DNA from: Halesus radiatus
Taxonomy: Eukaryota > Arthropoda > Insecta > Trichoptera > Limnephilidae
NCBI GenBank assembly: GCA_022606495.2
Contig: JAHDVE020009097.1
Location: forward strand, 124,001 to 188,000
DNA: 64,000 nt
Direction: 5' to 3'
A model generated the notes under the pieces. It searched no databases, was not told the origin of the DNA, and saw only the letters and a list, made by a program, of their open reading frames with translations. How positions within the stretch are numbered: the first letter of the stretch is position 1; the number at the start of each line of letters is the position of its first letter. Positions 9,440 to 20,610 of this stretch are shown one piece after another. The position numbers and the translations under genes were made by a program.

Positions 9440-10260
9440 TAAGGTCATTGGCACATCACGTCTAACCAGTGTCGGACCAACTATCGGAAACTTTATCACT
9501 AAAGGGTCACAATAACACTGGAACGTTATTGGTGTATGTCGGACTACTAAAGCTAAGAGATGACATCAAATTTTTATTGACAATAATATTAAATTTTTGG
9601 AAGCCTACGTCAAAATTTCACTTGGTCTTGGTTTTTAAAAGAAATAATAATATCGATTTTGTATTTCCAAATGATTTCGACATTACTTTCAGAAATACCA
9701 AATGAAAATTTATTAGAATCAATCCATGCATTATTTTTAATTGTTTCCGCATAATACCGTTGCATTTAAAAAAAAATAAAAGTTAAAAAACACCCAACAA
9801 CAGAATGTTTTCTACTTTTTGTTTCTTGATATTTTGGAAAAACACAAACACGCGAATACTCCTTCGGAGACTCGGCATTATTGTTAGTAAAAATATTTTA
9901 TGCAGCGGATTTCTACTCAAGAGAATATAAGTATATCGACTTTTGTTATACGGCCACATATCCTCCCTGCATACTTATTTTACAAATGAGGACGTACAGC
10001 AGAAATAATCCTTTGAGGGATAACCATCTGGGAACAAATACTTCGATGTTGTTGACAAATTTAGCACATCAATGTTACAGTATAAGCATCCATTAGTACG
10101 TTTTTTCATCGAGTGGAGAGCTAGGTTATTTAAAACTATTTAACTCTGGATAAAACCGTCAAATTATGTTTTTTTTTAATATTATCTATTATAATACATA
10201 TGTACCTTTTCAATATTACTTGTCAATGTTCATGTAGAAACCTGTAATGGGCGTAAATAA
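9440..10260. other. Upstream flank of the secreted-protein gene; no gene seen
   Basis: AT-rich single-copy-looking sequence. Short ORFs (9469-9705, 9881-10096) show no recognisable domain, codon bias or splice structure. Enhancers for the minus-strand gene could lie here, but none can be identified by eye. Confidence 0.4.
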
Positions 10261-10263
10261 ATA

Positions 10264-10315
10264 AACTGTCCGAGGGACCTAAAATTGACCCCTGTGGAAC
10301 TTCTGTTTTGACATT
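10264..10315 (-). mobile_element. Tiny LINE reverse-transcriptase fragment
   Basis: The minus strand translates as EVPQGSILGPSD, the RT motif 'GVPQGSILGP' that is intact in the LINE at 53156-54995. Nothing else of the element is recognisable around it. The downstream 10560-10620 stretch could be 3' UTR debris. Confidence 0.5.
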
Positions 10316-10639
10316 TCTTAATAATATTGGTACTTTTATGATTTTGATATTTTTTATGATATTGACATTTTTATAATATTATTTAAATCGGCGTTATAAA
10401 ATTGGACTCTAGTATCTCAATAACAAAACTATAATGCTTTTTAAATATATTTTTTTCAACTTATGTACACTGATCACAACATGCATGCGCCTAAATATAA
10501 TAATTTTGCCACACATTTGTATGATGATTGTAATTTATTGTTGTATTATATTAAATTGTTGAAATAAACTCCTGCTGACAAGCTACTTGCAGTGGCTTAG
10601 CGGGTATAAGTTCCCACTGTATATAATTAATATTATATA

Positions 10640-10880
10640 ATTAAAAAAAATAAAAATATATATCAATATTATAAAAACATCAGTATTTTAAAAAAATATC
10701 CACATTTTAAACATCAATATTATAAAAATATCAATATTATTAAAATACGAATATTATAAAAATAGAAACATTGTAAAAAATATCAATATAATAAAAATAT
10801 CGACATTATAAAAATATTCATATTACGACATTATAAAAATATTCATATTACGAAATTATAAATATTACGTAAATATCAGA
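10640..10880. repeat. AT-rich degenerate tandem repeat
   Basis: Units of roughly 15-20 bases built on 'atcaatattataaaaat' recur with much drift, with local duplicates such as 'aaaaatattcatattacg' twice. Simple-sequence expansion with no gene. Confidence 0.6.
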
Positions 10881-11064
10881 AATATCAAAGCATCTGTAAG
10901 TATTAAATAAATTGAGAAATAAAATAATATATATATATACATAAAACAGCAGTACAGGTTGGTTACAATGAGGATAGACTTAAATATAATAGTAACACCG
11001 TAACAATAAATACACCAGATATCGAGGAGCTATACAACCAAGGAGATCGTCATATTTGTTACCA

Positions 11065-11690
11065 TCAATACACAAGGTTACTTTCCAAAAGCCAACACTT
11101 TAACATCAGTAAGAATTTTATCGTAGGGCAATTGTTTTTAAATTCGTATGGAAATTTGTTAAATATAAATGGTACAATGTATTCAAGGGTTCGTTGACCA
11201 TATTTATTTTGAAATATTTGCACTATCATTCCTATATTTTGTGTGAAACGTGTATTGTGTACAAGATCCACCACTGCCTTATACGGACTTTCAGATATAT
11301 GTTGCAGTAGAATTTTATGCCACAAAAGACCACGAACAGGTAATACATTAATTGATTTGTACATGATATCAATGTCTCGCCTTTGCTTAAAAACTGTTTT
11401 ACTTACTAGCAATTTTACCATGGCATTTTGAATCAGCTGTAAATGTTTTATGTTGGTCTTACAGGAGTGTCCCCAAGAAGTTATACCATACCTTATAGTC
11501 GATTCTGCTAGAGACAAATAAATTGGTTTCATAGTTTTTATAGGCACATGTAATATTACCTTATGGAGTCTTCCTACAATGGCTCGAAGTCGCTTACAGA
11601 GGTTCGAAATTTGTATGTCCCATTTCATGTTGCAATCCACCGTAACACCTATATACACGTACTGGTTGAAAATGAAACACAATATATATA
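11065..11690 (-). mobile_element. LINE polyprotein C-terminal fragment, family L3
   Basis: A 205-residue open minus-strand frame reads YIGVTVDCNMKWDIQISNLC, then ESTIRYGITSWGHSCKTNIK and KHLQLIQNAMVK, ending ...CWLLESNLVY. This is the post-RT region of a Jockey-superfamily (Daphne-like) non-LTR retrotransposon. It is 5'-truncated at an AT microsatellite (11683-11697). Its 3' UTR (11000-11065) shares sequence with the unit of the 86-bp array at 41491-42410. Confidence 0.75.
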
Positions 11691-12054
11691 TATATAGGAT
11701 TCTTTATACAAGCATTGCTTTAAAGTGTAGTATTGTAAAATGTATTCAACTTCAATAATATAAAATAATTTTAAAAGTTCTGCAGCGAGTGTTTGTTGTC
11801 TGCAAAATCAGCCGCAAAATAACATAATTGATAAATATTGAAATGGATGCATGTGTTAGTTATTTAAAAAAAAATGTTCTTTAAATTATTTTTATTTATT
11901 TTATTTAAGATAAGGGATTTTGTTTAAGGTGTTTAACTTTAACTGTATGTAATTTCTAGTCGCACTACCTTTTTGTCAATTGCTAATATTATATAATACT
12001 AGCTGAAGTACTTTGATATTATTAATAGTTTGGAATAAGGTTTTATAATTCTTA

Positions 12055-12345
12055 AGCCTACCCATACTCCTACTTCTACTTCTACTCGTACTCCCTACCC
12101 CTACCCAGTAATTATCCTCTTATTTTAAACGTCAAGTGTGCAAATTTCATCAAGAAGGGTGAGAAAGGGGGATAGGGGAAGTTTTTCGAAATTTCATGTA
12201 GACAGTGACCTTCCTCTTGTTTTGTAGGCCAAGTGTGCACAATTTCATCAAGCTAGGAATAAAACTGTAGATTATGTATACGAAACAAACACACACCGCC
12301 GCCCGGTACATTCTTCTTTATATAATAGAGAAGATAGAAGAAGAA
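12055..12345 (+). repeat. Dispersed repeat, family M, copy
   Basis: Landmarks are a (cctact)n-like stretch, then 'cgtcaagtgtgcaaatttca', 'cctcttgttttgtaggccaa' and acaaacacacaccgcc, ending in atatataatagagaaga-type tails. The same order occurs at 56150-56510 and, reversed, at 51140-51560. The phrases resemble 3' UTR/SINE-like repeats of insects. There is no ORF. Confidence 0.6.
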
Positions 12346-12479
12346 GACGGAAGATGTAAAATAATTTATTGACAAATAAATAAAATTTAAAAATTTTAAA
12401 TAATGTTTTCTTCAGTTTATCCAAGGTTGGAAGCGTTCTAAAAAGATGGAAACAGTTAATTTCCCGTTATTCCGTTATT

Positions 12480-12790
12480 GCAATAACCCATCAGCCCGAT
12501 GCGCCCCTGCCTCCCATAACAAACCAGAAACGTCTCGCGGCTAGGTGGTGTACCTATTTATTTACCTGTAACCCGCGGGTGCCTTCCTTCAGCCTTCTGC
12601 CTTCCGCCTCCGCCTCCGTCGGTACCCGCTGCGGCCGTGGATTGGGCGAGGGAGGATCCGACATCCAACCGAGTCCTGGTACCGGTCTTCGGGACGATGA
12701 CCCGCCGCCTTATCCCGGGCCGGGCCCTATGACCACAGTAACCTATTATACAACCAACGCACAACAGATACCGAGAACTCAATAACAATC
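12480..12790. other. GC-rich island of unknown nature
   Basis: A ~300-base block is strikingly GC- and CpG-rich in a very AT-rich neighbourhood, with runs such as 'ccttccgcctccgcctccgt' and 'tatcccgggccgggccctat'. Both strands stay open for ~70 codons (minus 12788-12558, plus 12579-12785), neither with a known domain. It could be a retroelement 5' region, an unspliced exon or a recently inserted foreign fragment. I cannot decide. Confidence 0.5.
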
Positions 12791-13320
12791 AATGATTACA
12801 CAATGTTTACAACACACGATTAGTAATTCAGTAACAGGAACACACGAGATTGTAAAGGAACTTCCTAAAATGCTCGAAAAAATATTACAAAATGTACAAA
12901 TTAAGTACTTAGGAAATATAAAAATATAATAGGTGTTGTTGATGTATTTGTTGGCTCCATTTATACAGTAAATCGTCATATATACCAGCACTTTAATGAA
13001 TCCTATAATATGTAGTACTGTATCCTGCGTAATGTAATATTGTTTTGGTTTTCTATTTTATGTCACTGTGAGACGTGAGAAAAAAGTTCATTACTTTATG
13101 GTTTAGAATCTCTATGTACTTGTAATTTTTTATAGCTCTTTATATGATGTTATAAAATCCATGTATGGGGCCATATAAACGTATAATCAAATAAATAAAT
13201 ACATAATTTATTTGCGAAATTTTACCACTGGGATAAGAACTGTAGATAAGATTCACAGTTAAAAACGATAATTAAAATAGCGGGTATTTATAAATGCTTT
13301 TTTCCTGGTGTAATTCCATT
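12790..13320. other. AT-rich intergenic stretch; nothing recognised
   Basis: Short ORFs only, no splice-bounded coding segment and no clear match to the repeat families listed here. Confidence 0.4.
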
Positions 13321-13324
13321 GTAA

Positions 13325-13460
13325 GTGTTGATTAAAAAAAACTTTACAGCTTTGTTCTACTGACTGTTTTACTGATCTGAAGATGTTCGTTGCTGTGTGA
13401 AACCGGTACAATATAAAATAAATGAATTACACGAAGTTGTAAAGGTTTTTTAAACGTGTT
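13325..13460 (+). repeat. Degenerate Penelope-like foldback remnant
   Basis: An imperfect inverted pair (aaaaactttacagctttgt against acgaagttgtaaaggttttt) flanks 'gatctgaagatgttcgttgc' followed by gtgtgaaaccggtac. The CUGAAGA core, GAAA and the ACCGGT palindrome suggest a decayed hammerhead-bearing element, but no stem II can be drawn. Confidence 0.4.
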
Positions 13461-14439
13461 ACAATTATTGTTGCGAGCTGTGAAAGTCTACAAATGTTTA
13501 CCGATGTTCCAAATAGATACCAAAGACAAAATATTATACTAAATAGTTATTGCGGGCTTTTACTGAAATTTTGTTCTTTACTTATTAAATTCATTATTTA
13601 ATAATGGACATGATTTTAATCCAGGAATTCATAATCGGGTTAGTTTTTGATTTAATAAATTTAAAACAAAATGTATATATATATTCTAGTACTTCGTAGA
13701 GAACGACCAATATTTCAATACAACAATATGGATTGATTTGTTCGTAGCTATAATTAGTTCCGTCCTGACTCCAAGAGGCGTGCGACGCATGACCTAGACA
13801 AGTTGTAGTTGAACATTAATGCAAAGGTCCAAAATGTTAGTAGGCACTTTAATTTTATGTATTTTTTAAAAAATATTTAAACGATTTTATTTAACAACAA
13901 TCTAACGAATGGGTTAAAAAAAAGGGAAAAAAAACCCTGTAAACCACTTTTTAGTTGTTTGTCAAAGGATGCTTTTTACATTGAAAAAACTTATTTTAAA
14001 TAGTTTATGGTCTTAAGGTAGATTTAAATATGTATAAAATATACATGCGTACTTATATGCACAATTATACATGCATATATATACACACTAGTGCCGTGCA
14101 GTTCATAAACGCTGAAAAACTGTGCCTACCCTAAAAAAAACGAACAATAAAATAATTTACCATAAAAAATCATTTTACGTAGAATAGGTAAGGAACTTGT
14201 ATTCTCAGTTATCCATTTGAGCACAAAAATCAGTAAATGATAATACTTTTTATTCGAACTTGAAAAACAACATACAGCCTACCTTTGATCATGCATTTAC
14301 ACATGCATATTATATAATAATAATAACATTAAATATAATTTCGATTTATTAGATCGGTATTCACTTTGTGGCGTCATTATTAATAAATTAATTAAAAATT
14401 ACTATGTAATCACCACTTTATTAATATATGATATATCAT

Positions 14440-14486
14440 ATACATCAACATGTTTCGAAAGCGAAGCTTTCCTCATCAGGAGTATA
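14440..14486 (-). ncRNA. Hammerhead ribozyme motif in family D
   Basis: On the minus strand: stem I strand ATACTC, core CTGATGA (14479-14473), stem II GAAAGC-TTC-GCTTTC (perfect 6 bp), GAAA, stem III palindrome ACATGT (14453-14448), cleavage nucleotide U (14447), then GATGTAT. GATGTAT pairs with ATACTC if one U bulges. All core positions are conserved. Confidence 0.7.
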
Positions 14487-14520
14487 CAGAATACTGTATA
14501 TTGTATATTGAGTATTCTGT

Positions 14521-14566
14521 GTATTCCTGATGAGGAAAGCTTCGATTTCGAAACATGTTGATATAT
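14521..14566 (+). ncRNA. Hammerhead ribozyme motif in family D, weaker
   Basis: Plus strand: CTGATGA at 14527-14533, a stem II hairpin with one mismatch (gaaagc/gatttc), GAAA at 14550-14553, palindrome ACATGT at 14553-14558, then T and GATAT. Stem I is poor (two clear pairs), so activity is doubtful. Confidence 0.5.
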
Positions 14567-15094
14567 ATATATATATTAATAAGGTGATGGTAACAAGGAT
14601 TTTTTTAATTAATTTAATTCTAATATTAAAACTTAAAATAATTCAAATTAAAATTTGAAGATGTCAACCAACAACGAGGTCTAAAATGTAATAAAAAATA
14701 AATATATGCAAGAGATACGACCTAAAAAGATACAACTTAATATAGAAATAGTTTAAGTTAGAGATAATCTAATACAAACTATGGCTTTCTATTACGGTCA
14801 CAATTATTTTCGTTTGCCCTTTCGACTGCTAAAATTTATGCTAATATTTATTAGATGGGAACTGAAAATTTTAACAATTAAAAAAAATGAATTATAACTA
14901 TTTTTATTCATTTCAATAAACAGTTATTTTGTAAAAAAAAAAATGTCCCGCTAAGCAATTACAATATTATCATTTGTGACAACTGTTTCGCAATTTGGAA
15001 ACACCAATGATAACCATCTTAATGACCTTCAGTCAAATTTAACAATATTACATTATAACTCTTAAGTAAAGCCAAAAACCATTAAAATAACCGT

Positions 15095-15265
15095 CAATAA
15101 AAAATAAAAAGCGCAGTTTTAAAATGGCCTTGAACGCCGAAACAGCTGTCACAAGAATAAAAACTATAAATAACATTATTAAATTTGATTTATATTAAAT
15201 TTTAAAAAAAATCAAATCAAATGGAGTTCTACGAATTAAACACAAAACCATTAATAACTGGCTCG
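15095..15265 (+). repeat. Hammerhead-like repeat, family E, copy 1
   Basis: It contains ccttgaacgcc, then gaaacagctgtcacaa, and ends 'aatggagttctacgaattaa'. The same blocks in the same order occur on the minus strand at 28940-29105, 34385-34540 and 42495-42660. The ACAGCTGT palindrome followed by C mirrors hammerhead stem III and its cleavage site. Confidence 0.5.
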
Positions 15266-16335
15266 AACGCCGGAGCGCTGTGTGTGGGCAAGGCCGTTCC
15301 CTCATTTGCCACGAACGAGGAATAAAATAACAAATAAGTTTTTTTAATAATGTTAGGAAGTACATTGGTAAATATTTCAGTTAAAGATAACTTCAAGTCT
15401 TCCCATTGATAGCCGCCCAAGGAAGATGTAGATAACAAATTATTATTGACGCAATGATAACGGTTTATTTATAAATTTACAGTTTGATCGATTTACATAA
15501 ATAGCTTCCACGCGGTGGGGCCAAGTGATTTTATTACGTATTATTTATTGAGATGATCCATCAAACAAAAACTAGCTTGGCGCCTCTCCCCCCACCCCCA
15601 GCCAAATCCACAATCCACAATCCACGGCCACTTCCATGGAATGAGACCAATCCAACCAAGCGCTTTAAATAAATAATTCTAACTCGATTTTCAACTAAAT
15701 TAATCACCTTTTATTGGACCAACCCAATCACTGAAATAATTCAACAGGTGTTTCCGACATAGTTTCATAAATAAGAAGAAAAAAAATCAAATGGAATGGC
15801 AATACAATCGGTTTTCTCTAAAGTAAAAATTATCTTTTTTTACTATGGATTCAGTACTTACTGATTACCTGAATACAGGCTTTCCCATAAGTTTCATTCG
15901 AACCTCAGATCATTCCATTTATTTTGAAATTTACTCTGCCTGTCGTATTTTTACAAAGTTGCACGGACAAACGACGGAAAAGCGACTAACGACCGTTATT
16001 CCCAACTTTTCGTATGATCAATCTGTGTCACCGATCAGCCAAGTGTTTTGTTAAGTATTCGCTCTGTCTGCCTGCTTCCAAGCATTGAATATGCAAAATT
16101 ATCTATGGAGGTGCCCGTCCACTCAAAATAGTAAGGCAATAAAGTAACATCGAAGTAAAAAATTTTAATGTAAATTGAAAATAGATGAGTTAATATTGTA
16201 TTTATTATAAATACATATCATGTGCTTTGAAAACTAATACATAAACGAACATTTTATGCTTCACAAACGTGTGTGTTAAAAATATGTTGAAAATAAGCTA
16301 TGACGAAATCCATGATGAAAAACCGCCTTGTTCAT

Positions 16336-17030
16336 AATAAGGAACTCCAGTGAAAAACATAATGGGTTTAAAAATATTTTTTCAAATAGATCAGCAAACG
16401 TCAATTCTGAATAAATAACTTTTAATTACACGTAGAAATTGTAAATCGTTTTTTAAAAGTTAATAAAAAAACATGTCATCAAAACACCTTGTTATGTTTT
16501 TACCATTGTATTTGAAACATCTGACGTCACGTGCGCATTCTGTTTTTATTTTTCACTTTTGTTTTGTATTTTAAATATGTATTTTTTTTAGTTTTGGCGA
16601 AATTTGAACTTAATTTGGGTGACTTTAAGCTCTATAATTTTTGTTCAATACAAACAATTATTATTAGTGAAGCAAATTAGAGTATTCATGATCAAACCAA
16701 TTATCAATATGGATGTTCTGATAATATTGATACTCAATACTTATATTATTCTTTGAGTTAAAGATTTTAAAAGGGTAAATAATTTTATTACTTGTATTTA
16801 GTTATTGTTTACCGTAAATGGAATATAACATTATGTAGAGTAAAGTTCATCATTGTTTTGACATTTGACATTCTAACCTCAAAACTGGTCAAAACCGACC
16901 GGATATAGATTTGGAGCGTTTTGGCGGGCTTTTAAAAATTGGAACTTTGAAAATTATTTTAACTATGAAGACTATTTAAGTTTGAATGATGATTAAAACC
17001 AGTTGGAGTTTTGTTACTTAATTATTTGAA
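16336..17030 (+). mobile_element. MITE-like element, family F, copy 2
   Basis: Starts 'aataaggaactccagtgaaa' and carries 'tgacgtcacgtgcgcattct', 'aatttgggtgactttaagct', 'acatttgacattctaacctc' and 'tagatttggagcgttttggc'. The interior is AT-rich with no ORF. The left terminal repeat is intact; the right end is unclear. Confidence 0.75.
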
Positions 17031-17689
17031 ACTACCTTTGGCCGTTATTAATTACCGATGCCCGCTCACGATGTGAGCACGTTTCCATGGAATTAACACA
17101 ATATGCGGTACAAACGGAATAGGTACTAAATGTGTATTTATGTCTATTGAGATAAAATTTAACGGAATATGCACAGAACATAAGTACCTACAAGAGAGCT
17201 TGTAATTTAATCATGAATATATCTGCAAAATCTTAATAATGCAAATCTCGATCGTTGAGTTCTAGCACAAGTTTTTGTCCATTTTTGTCAATTACATGTG
17301 TCATTTGAATTATGTATAAACATTTTTGTTTTAAATACAATTTAAATCAAATTAAATAATGTTATTATTAAGTTCTGTAAGTATTTTTCGTTTTTTATAT
17401 TAGAATAATAATAGTATTGAGTATTAATTATTTTTTAGGAACAGCCTTTTATACATATTAAAAAAATCTATATTTAATAATTGATAAATATTTGACAAGT
17501 CAAACATTTTTCACCAATAAAATGAAGACATAATTTGTCTCGACGCCACCTAGTGAGGGATTTAGCCGTTACAAGCCTTCCTCATACAAATAAAGTTGGT
17601 TGTTTACAGGTGAAATATAATAAAAAACCGTAATTATTGAATGAAACACTAGTATATATTTATTAACTTGGCGGGTTTGCGATAAGCCG

Positions 17690-17757
17690 ACGTAGCTCAA
17701 TGGTAGAGCATCTGACCGGATATTAGAAGGGTGTGGGTTCGAGTCCTGCCGGCGACA
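17690..17757 (+). tRNA. tRNA-like sequence (pseudo-tRNA or SINE head)
   Basis: Cloverleaf elements: 5' gccgacg, D arm 'tagctcaatggtagagc', anticodon arm TCTGA-CCGGATA-TTAGA, variable aggg, T arm GTGGG-TTCGAGT-CCTGC, 3' cggcgac. The acceptor pairs at 5 of 7 positions. The anticodon loop lacks the invariant U33 (CCGGATA), and GGA would be the anticodon. U33 loss and the mismatched acceptor suggest a tRNA-derived SINE head related to family T rather than a working tRNA gene. Confidence 0.5.
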
Positions 17758-18079
17758 TTTATCTTTGCTCGGAAGGTTTTTTCAATTTGGATGAGTGTTT
17801 TCAGGCTAATAATTATTGTTTATAAAAATAATTAAAAAAATCGACTACTTTTGTTGAAACATGCCAAGAAGGGAACATAACACAACTTTTGTTGCGAATT
17901 TCCAGTTTTTGTTGAAAAACAATATTTCAAAATATTTACCAAAAAAATAACCGTAATTTTTTAGGTCCCTATTTATTAGACAAGAATTTCAATTATTTAA
18001 TTACTAGAGCAGACCCATGAAAAATTAAAAATAAAACTTAAAAAATTATTACAAAATTTAAAAAATATATATATTACGC

Positions 18080-18155
18080 TCTCAGCCGAAAATCGAACCC
18101 CGATCAGCTTGGACGGCAACTATGCCGACCATTGCACCACCAACTATTTTAAGAA
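18080..18155 (-). tRNA. Degenerate tRNA-like sequence
   Basis: On the minus strand 'ggtggtgcaatggtcggcat' resembles an A box and D arm, and 'gatcggggttcgattttcgg' a T arm with B-box core GGTTCGA. The arms between are imperfect. Best read as a tRNA pseudogene or SINE head. Confidence 0.4.
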
Positions 18156-18609
18156 CGGTTGGCATAAATTCTTTGTAGTATTTATACTAAACGAAAATAA
18201 GACAGTAAAAATTAGACAAGATTCAAAACATTTATTTTCATTTTTTATTCTAGTACGAAATTTAACCGCCCTACCCATACGAACGTACGCGATACGGCCG
18301 CTATATTATCGCCCGAACGCAACACGCTGTATCCCGTACGTTTAGGTACAAAAAAACTATACCCGAAACCCACAAAACATTCGTATACGTCAATTTTGTT
18401 CCTGCGTCATCTCGCTTAGTATTTCTAGGTCAGCCGAAGCTAACGGATGTGTTCGGGTATTTTCATCTCTCCCATACAAGCTGGTATATTGAAAACACTT
18501 GATTATTTTTACCTACTTTTTGAATAATAACTCAAAGGACGAGCGGTTAATTAGAATTTCTATTGATTTTGACTACCAAACTAGGCACATGTCCGTATTA
18601 TGGTAGTTG

Positions 18610-19003
18610 AGGTATTAGAAAAATATTAAAATTCGTAAAGAATGCAAGGCTGATGTAAGCGTAATGAGTAAGATTAAGAAAGGGACGCTTAGATGGTTTG
18701 GGCATATGGATCGAATTAAGGAAGAAAGGAGTGTAAGAAGAATGTATGACACGAATAGAATGGAAGAAGAAGCCGGGGACGTCCGGGGAAGACATGGCAC
18801 GATCAAGTGAATCAAATACTTGAGTCGGGCCATGTCAGAAGTCGGAATAATAGAATAGAATGTATGAGACGATGTATGAATGTGAATGAAGCAAGAAGTG
18901 TATGCCAAGATCGAGTTGTTTGACGGTCCGTCCTCTCTGCCTACCCCTGCGGAGAAACGGCGTGATGGTTAGTTAGTTAGTTAGTTAGTTAGTTAGAGGT
19001 ATT
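18610..19003 (+). mobile_element. LINE 3' end with (TTAG)n tail, longest copy
   Basis: The plus-strand frame encodes KKGTLRWFGHMDRIKEERSV, the 'LRWFGHV-R' signature near the C-terminus of RTE/CR1-type reverse transcriptase polyproteins. A frameshift separates it from the downstream GRPRKTWHDQVNQ-type segment. The element ends ctgcggagaaacggcgtgat followed by (TTAG)n at 18968-19000. No RT catalytic motif remains, so this is a 5'-truncated dead copy. Confidence 0.7.
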
Positions 19004-19465
19004 AGATCCATATTGTAATACTTATTCTGATCCAACATACAAAAATAAAAAAAAGTTTTTTTTAAATACCTTTAGATTTAGCCGGGTAGTGCAGTAAGGC
19101 GTATTGTTATAATTCAGCTTTTGCAAAAAGAGTAACTTGTACAATTTGAATGTTTATAAAAAGAAAAAATTAGCCTACTGATAAATTTAAGGTTTTGGGT
19201 TTTAAGTGACGGGTTTCAGCAGGTATCTATTTTCACCGGAATATAATAAAGTTGTTCATACAAAAAATAACCTGGCAACAAATAAATAAGTTTAGATAAC
19301 AACAATAAAACTTTGGAATCGTTTTTTTTTATGTCAGGGAGCAATGTCCGATAAACCTTATCACATATATACAAAAAACAAATAAACAAACACTCCGTTA
19401 AAAATGTAGAAAAACAGTTGAACGAGGAGACCCAATTGTACGCCCAAAGTTAGTCATTTAATATG

Positions 19466-19555
19466 GTGGAAATAATAATAATAATAATAATAATCGGACC
19501 ATTTCTATAGCGCCGCTTTTGTGAGAAATCACCTCAGGGGCGCTGTACAAATATT
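19466..19555 (+). repeat. Family G element, copy 3
   Basis: (AAT)n, then 'atagcgccgcttttgtgaga', an aatcacctca block and 'ggggcgctgtacaaatatta'. This is one of the cleanest copies. Confidence 0.7.
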
Positions 19556-19659
19556 ACTTCCTATTCATATATTATTCTTATATTACGTCTATTCGACGAA
19601 TTTATTATTATTATTATTTTTTTTTTAATGAGTGAAGAATTTGTTTTTGTTAGTTTTAT

Positions 19660-19745
19660 TGGAGTACCGCATAAGAGTCACAGCCTCTCCCAACAGTCTG
19701 GAGCCAGCGATGGCATCCTCAATAGGCCGTTTGCATGCATTTTAG
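19660..19745 (-). mobile_element. SINE family A, terminal fragment
   Basis: 'agtaccgcataagagtcaca', then gcctctcccaacagtctggagcc split by small changes; it matches the tRNA-distal end of family A and is truncated after ~85 bases. Confidence 0.5.
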
Positions 19746-20264
19746 AATGACTTGAAAAAAACAGTGGGGATAGATGTTTCTACAAAGATTACAAAAATGT
19801 AACAAAAAAATAATTTAGAAACGTACAGTTTCTTTATAATATAATATGAAAACCCGCGTTTTTAACTCGCGACATCACTATTTAAAAATGTCCCGCTCAT
19901 AATATATATTTTTTAAATTTCATCGGATTCCACAATGATTTTATTTACCAATATAGCAACACTGGAACTACGTCGACTTTTGGCGTTTCAATTGACACTG
20001 ACGATCTGCCATTACTTCACTCGTGACCTACAAACTTTGTTATACGAAATTATAAAGTAATCTTTATGATACGAAAATGAATGAAATTAATTTTGTTTAA
20101 GGTCAGTCAGTGTACCGTTTTATTGGACAGTTGAACATTCTAATAGCCATCTTAGAGTAACAAAAAACACCCGGGTATTCAGATCTGGAGGCATATTCCG
20201 TTTCTTTTTAAGGAAAATTCCTTGTCCTTTTCCTTAAGATTAAAGTCTTTGGTAATCTTTTACA

Positions 20265-20505
20265 ATCGTATAGTGTAATAAAAAACATTTTCATTTAACT
20301 TAATTACAATAAGAAACAGCTATTTCAATTGGAAACACCAAATAGTGCATTAAAAATTACTATTTAACAAAAAGTATACGCGTACATCGTCGTAGAATCA
20401 CGATACACCGTGTTCGAAGTTATTCTATATGACATTTGCCGATTGGAACTACTCATGAAGTTCTTGTGATTTTTACGTGTATTTTAATATTTGTGAAATC
20501 TTAAT
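20265..20505. repeat. Dispersed repeat, family S
   Basis: 'cttttacaatcgtatagtgt', gaaacaccaaatagtgcatt and 'gttcgaagttattctatatg' recur in similar order around 22960-23600. Part of it recurs reversed around 24060-24190. No ORF, boundaries unclear. Confidence 0.35.
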
Positions 20506-20610
20506 TTGCAATATTTGGTTTATCCCCGAACTGAATTACTTGTCTCTTGTTGTAATTTGCGTTATAAGAACGCTATACGATTCTAAAACTTCACCAAGAC
20601 TTCTTGCTTA

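Larger units (their letters stand above)
14345..14640. mobile_element. Penelope-like foldback, family D, with two opposed hammerheads
   Basis: The left end reads 'ggtattcactttgtggcgtc'. The arms ('attactatgtaatcaccact', then tttattaatatatg, and the reverse on the right) surround two copies of the block gtttcgaaagcgaagctttc / cctgatgaggaaagc in opposite orientations. It looks like two inverted terminal segments of a Penelope-like element with no coding core between them. Related copies: 25068-25440, 31865-32065 and 45640-46190. Confidence 0.65.

Noticed and set aside
13365..13400. CTGAAGATG...GAAACCGGTAC as a working hammerhead
   Set aside because: Core, GAAA and palindrome are present but no stem II or stem I can be drawn.
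17690..17757. Functional tRNA gene
   Set aside because: Mismatched acceptor stem, no U33, no clear RNA polymerase III terminator just downstream, and SINE-like relatives in the window.
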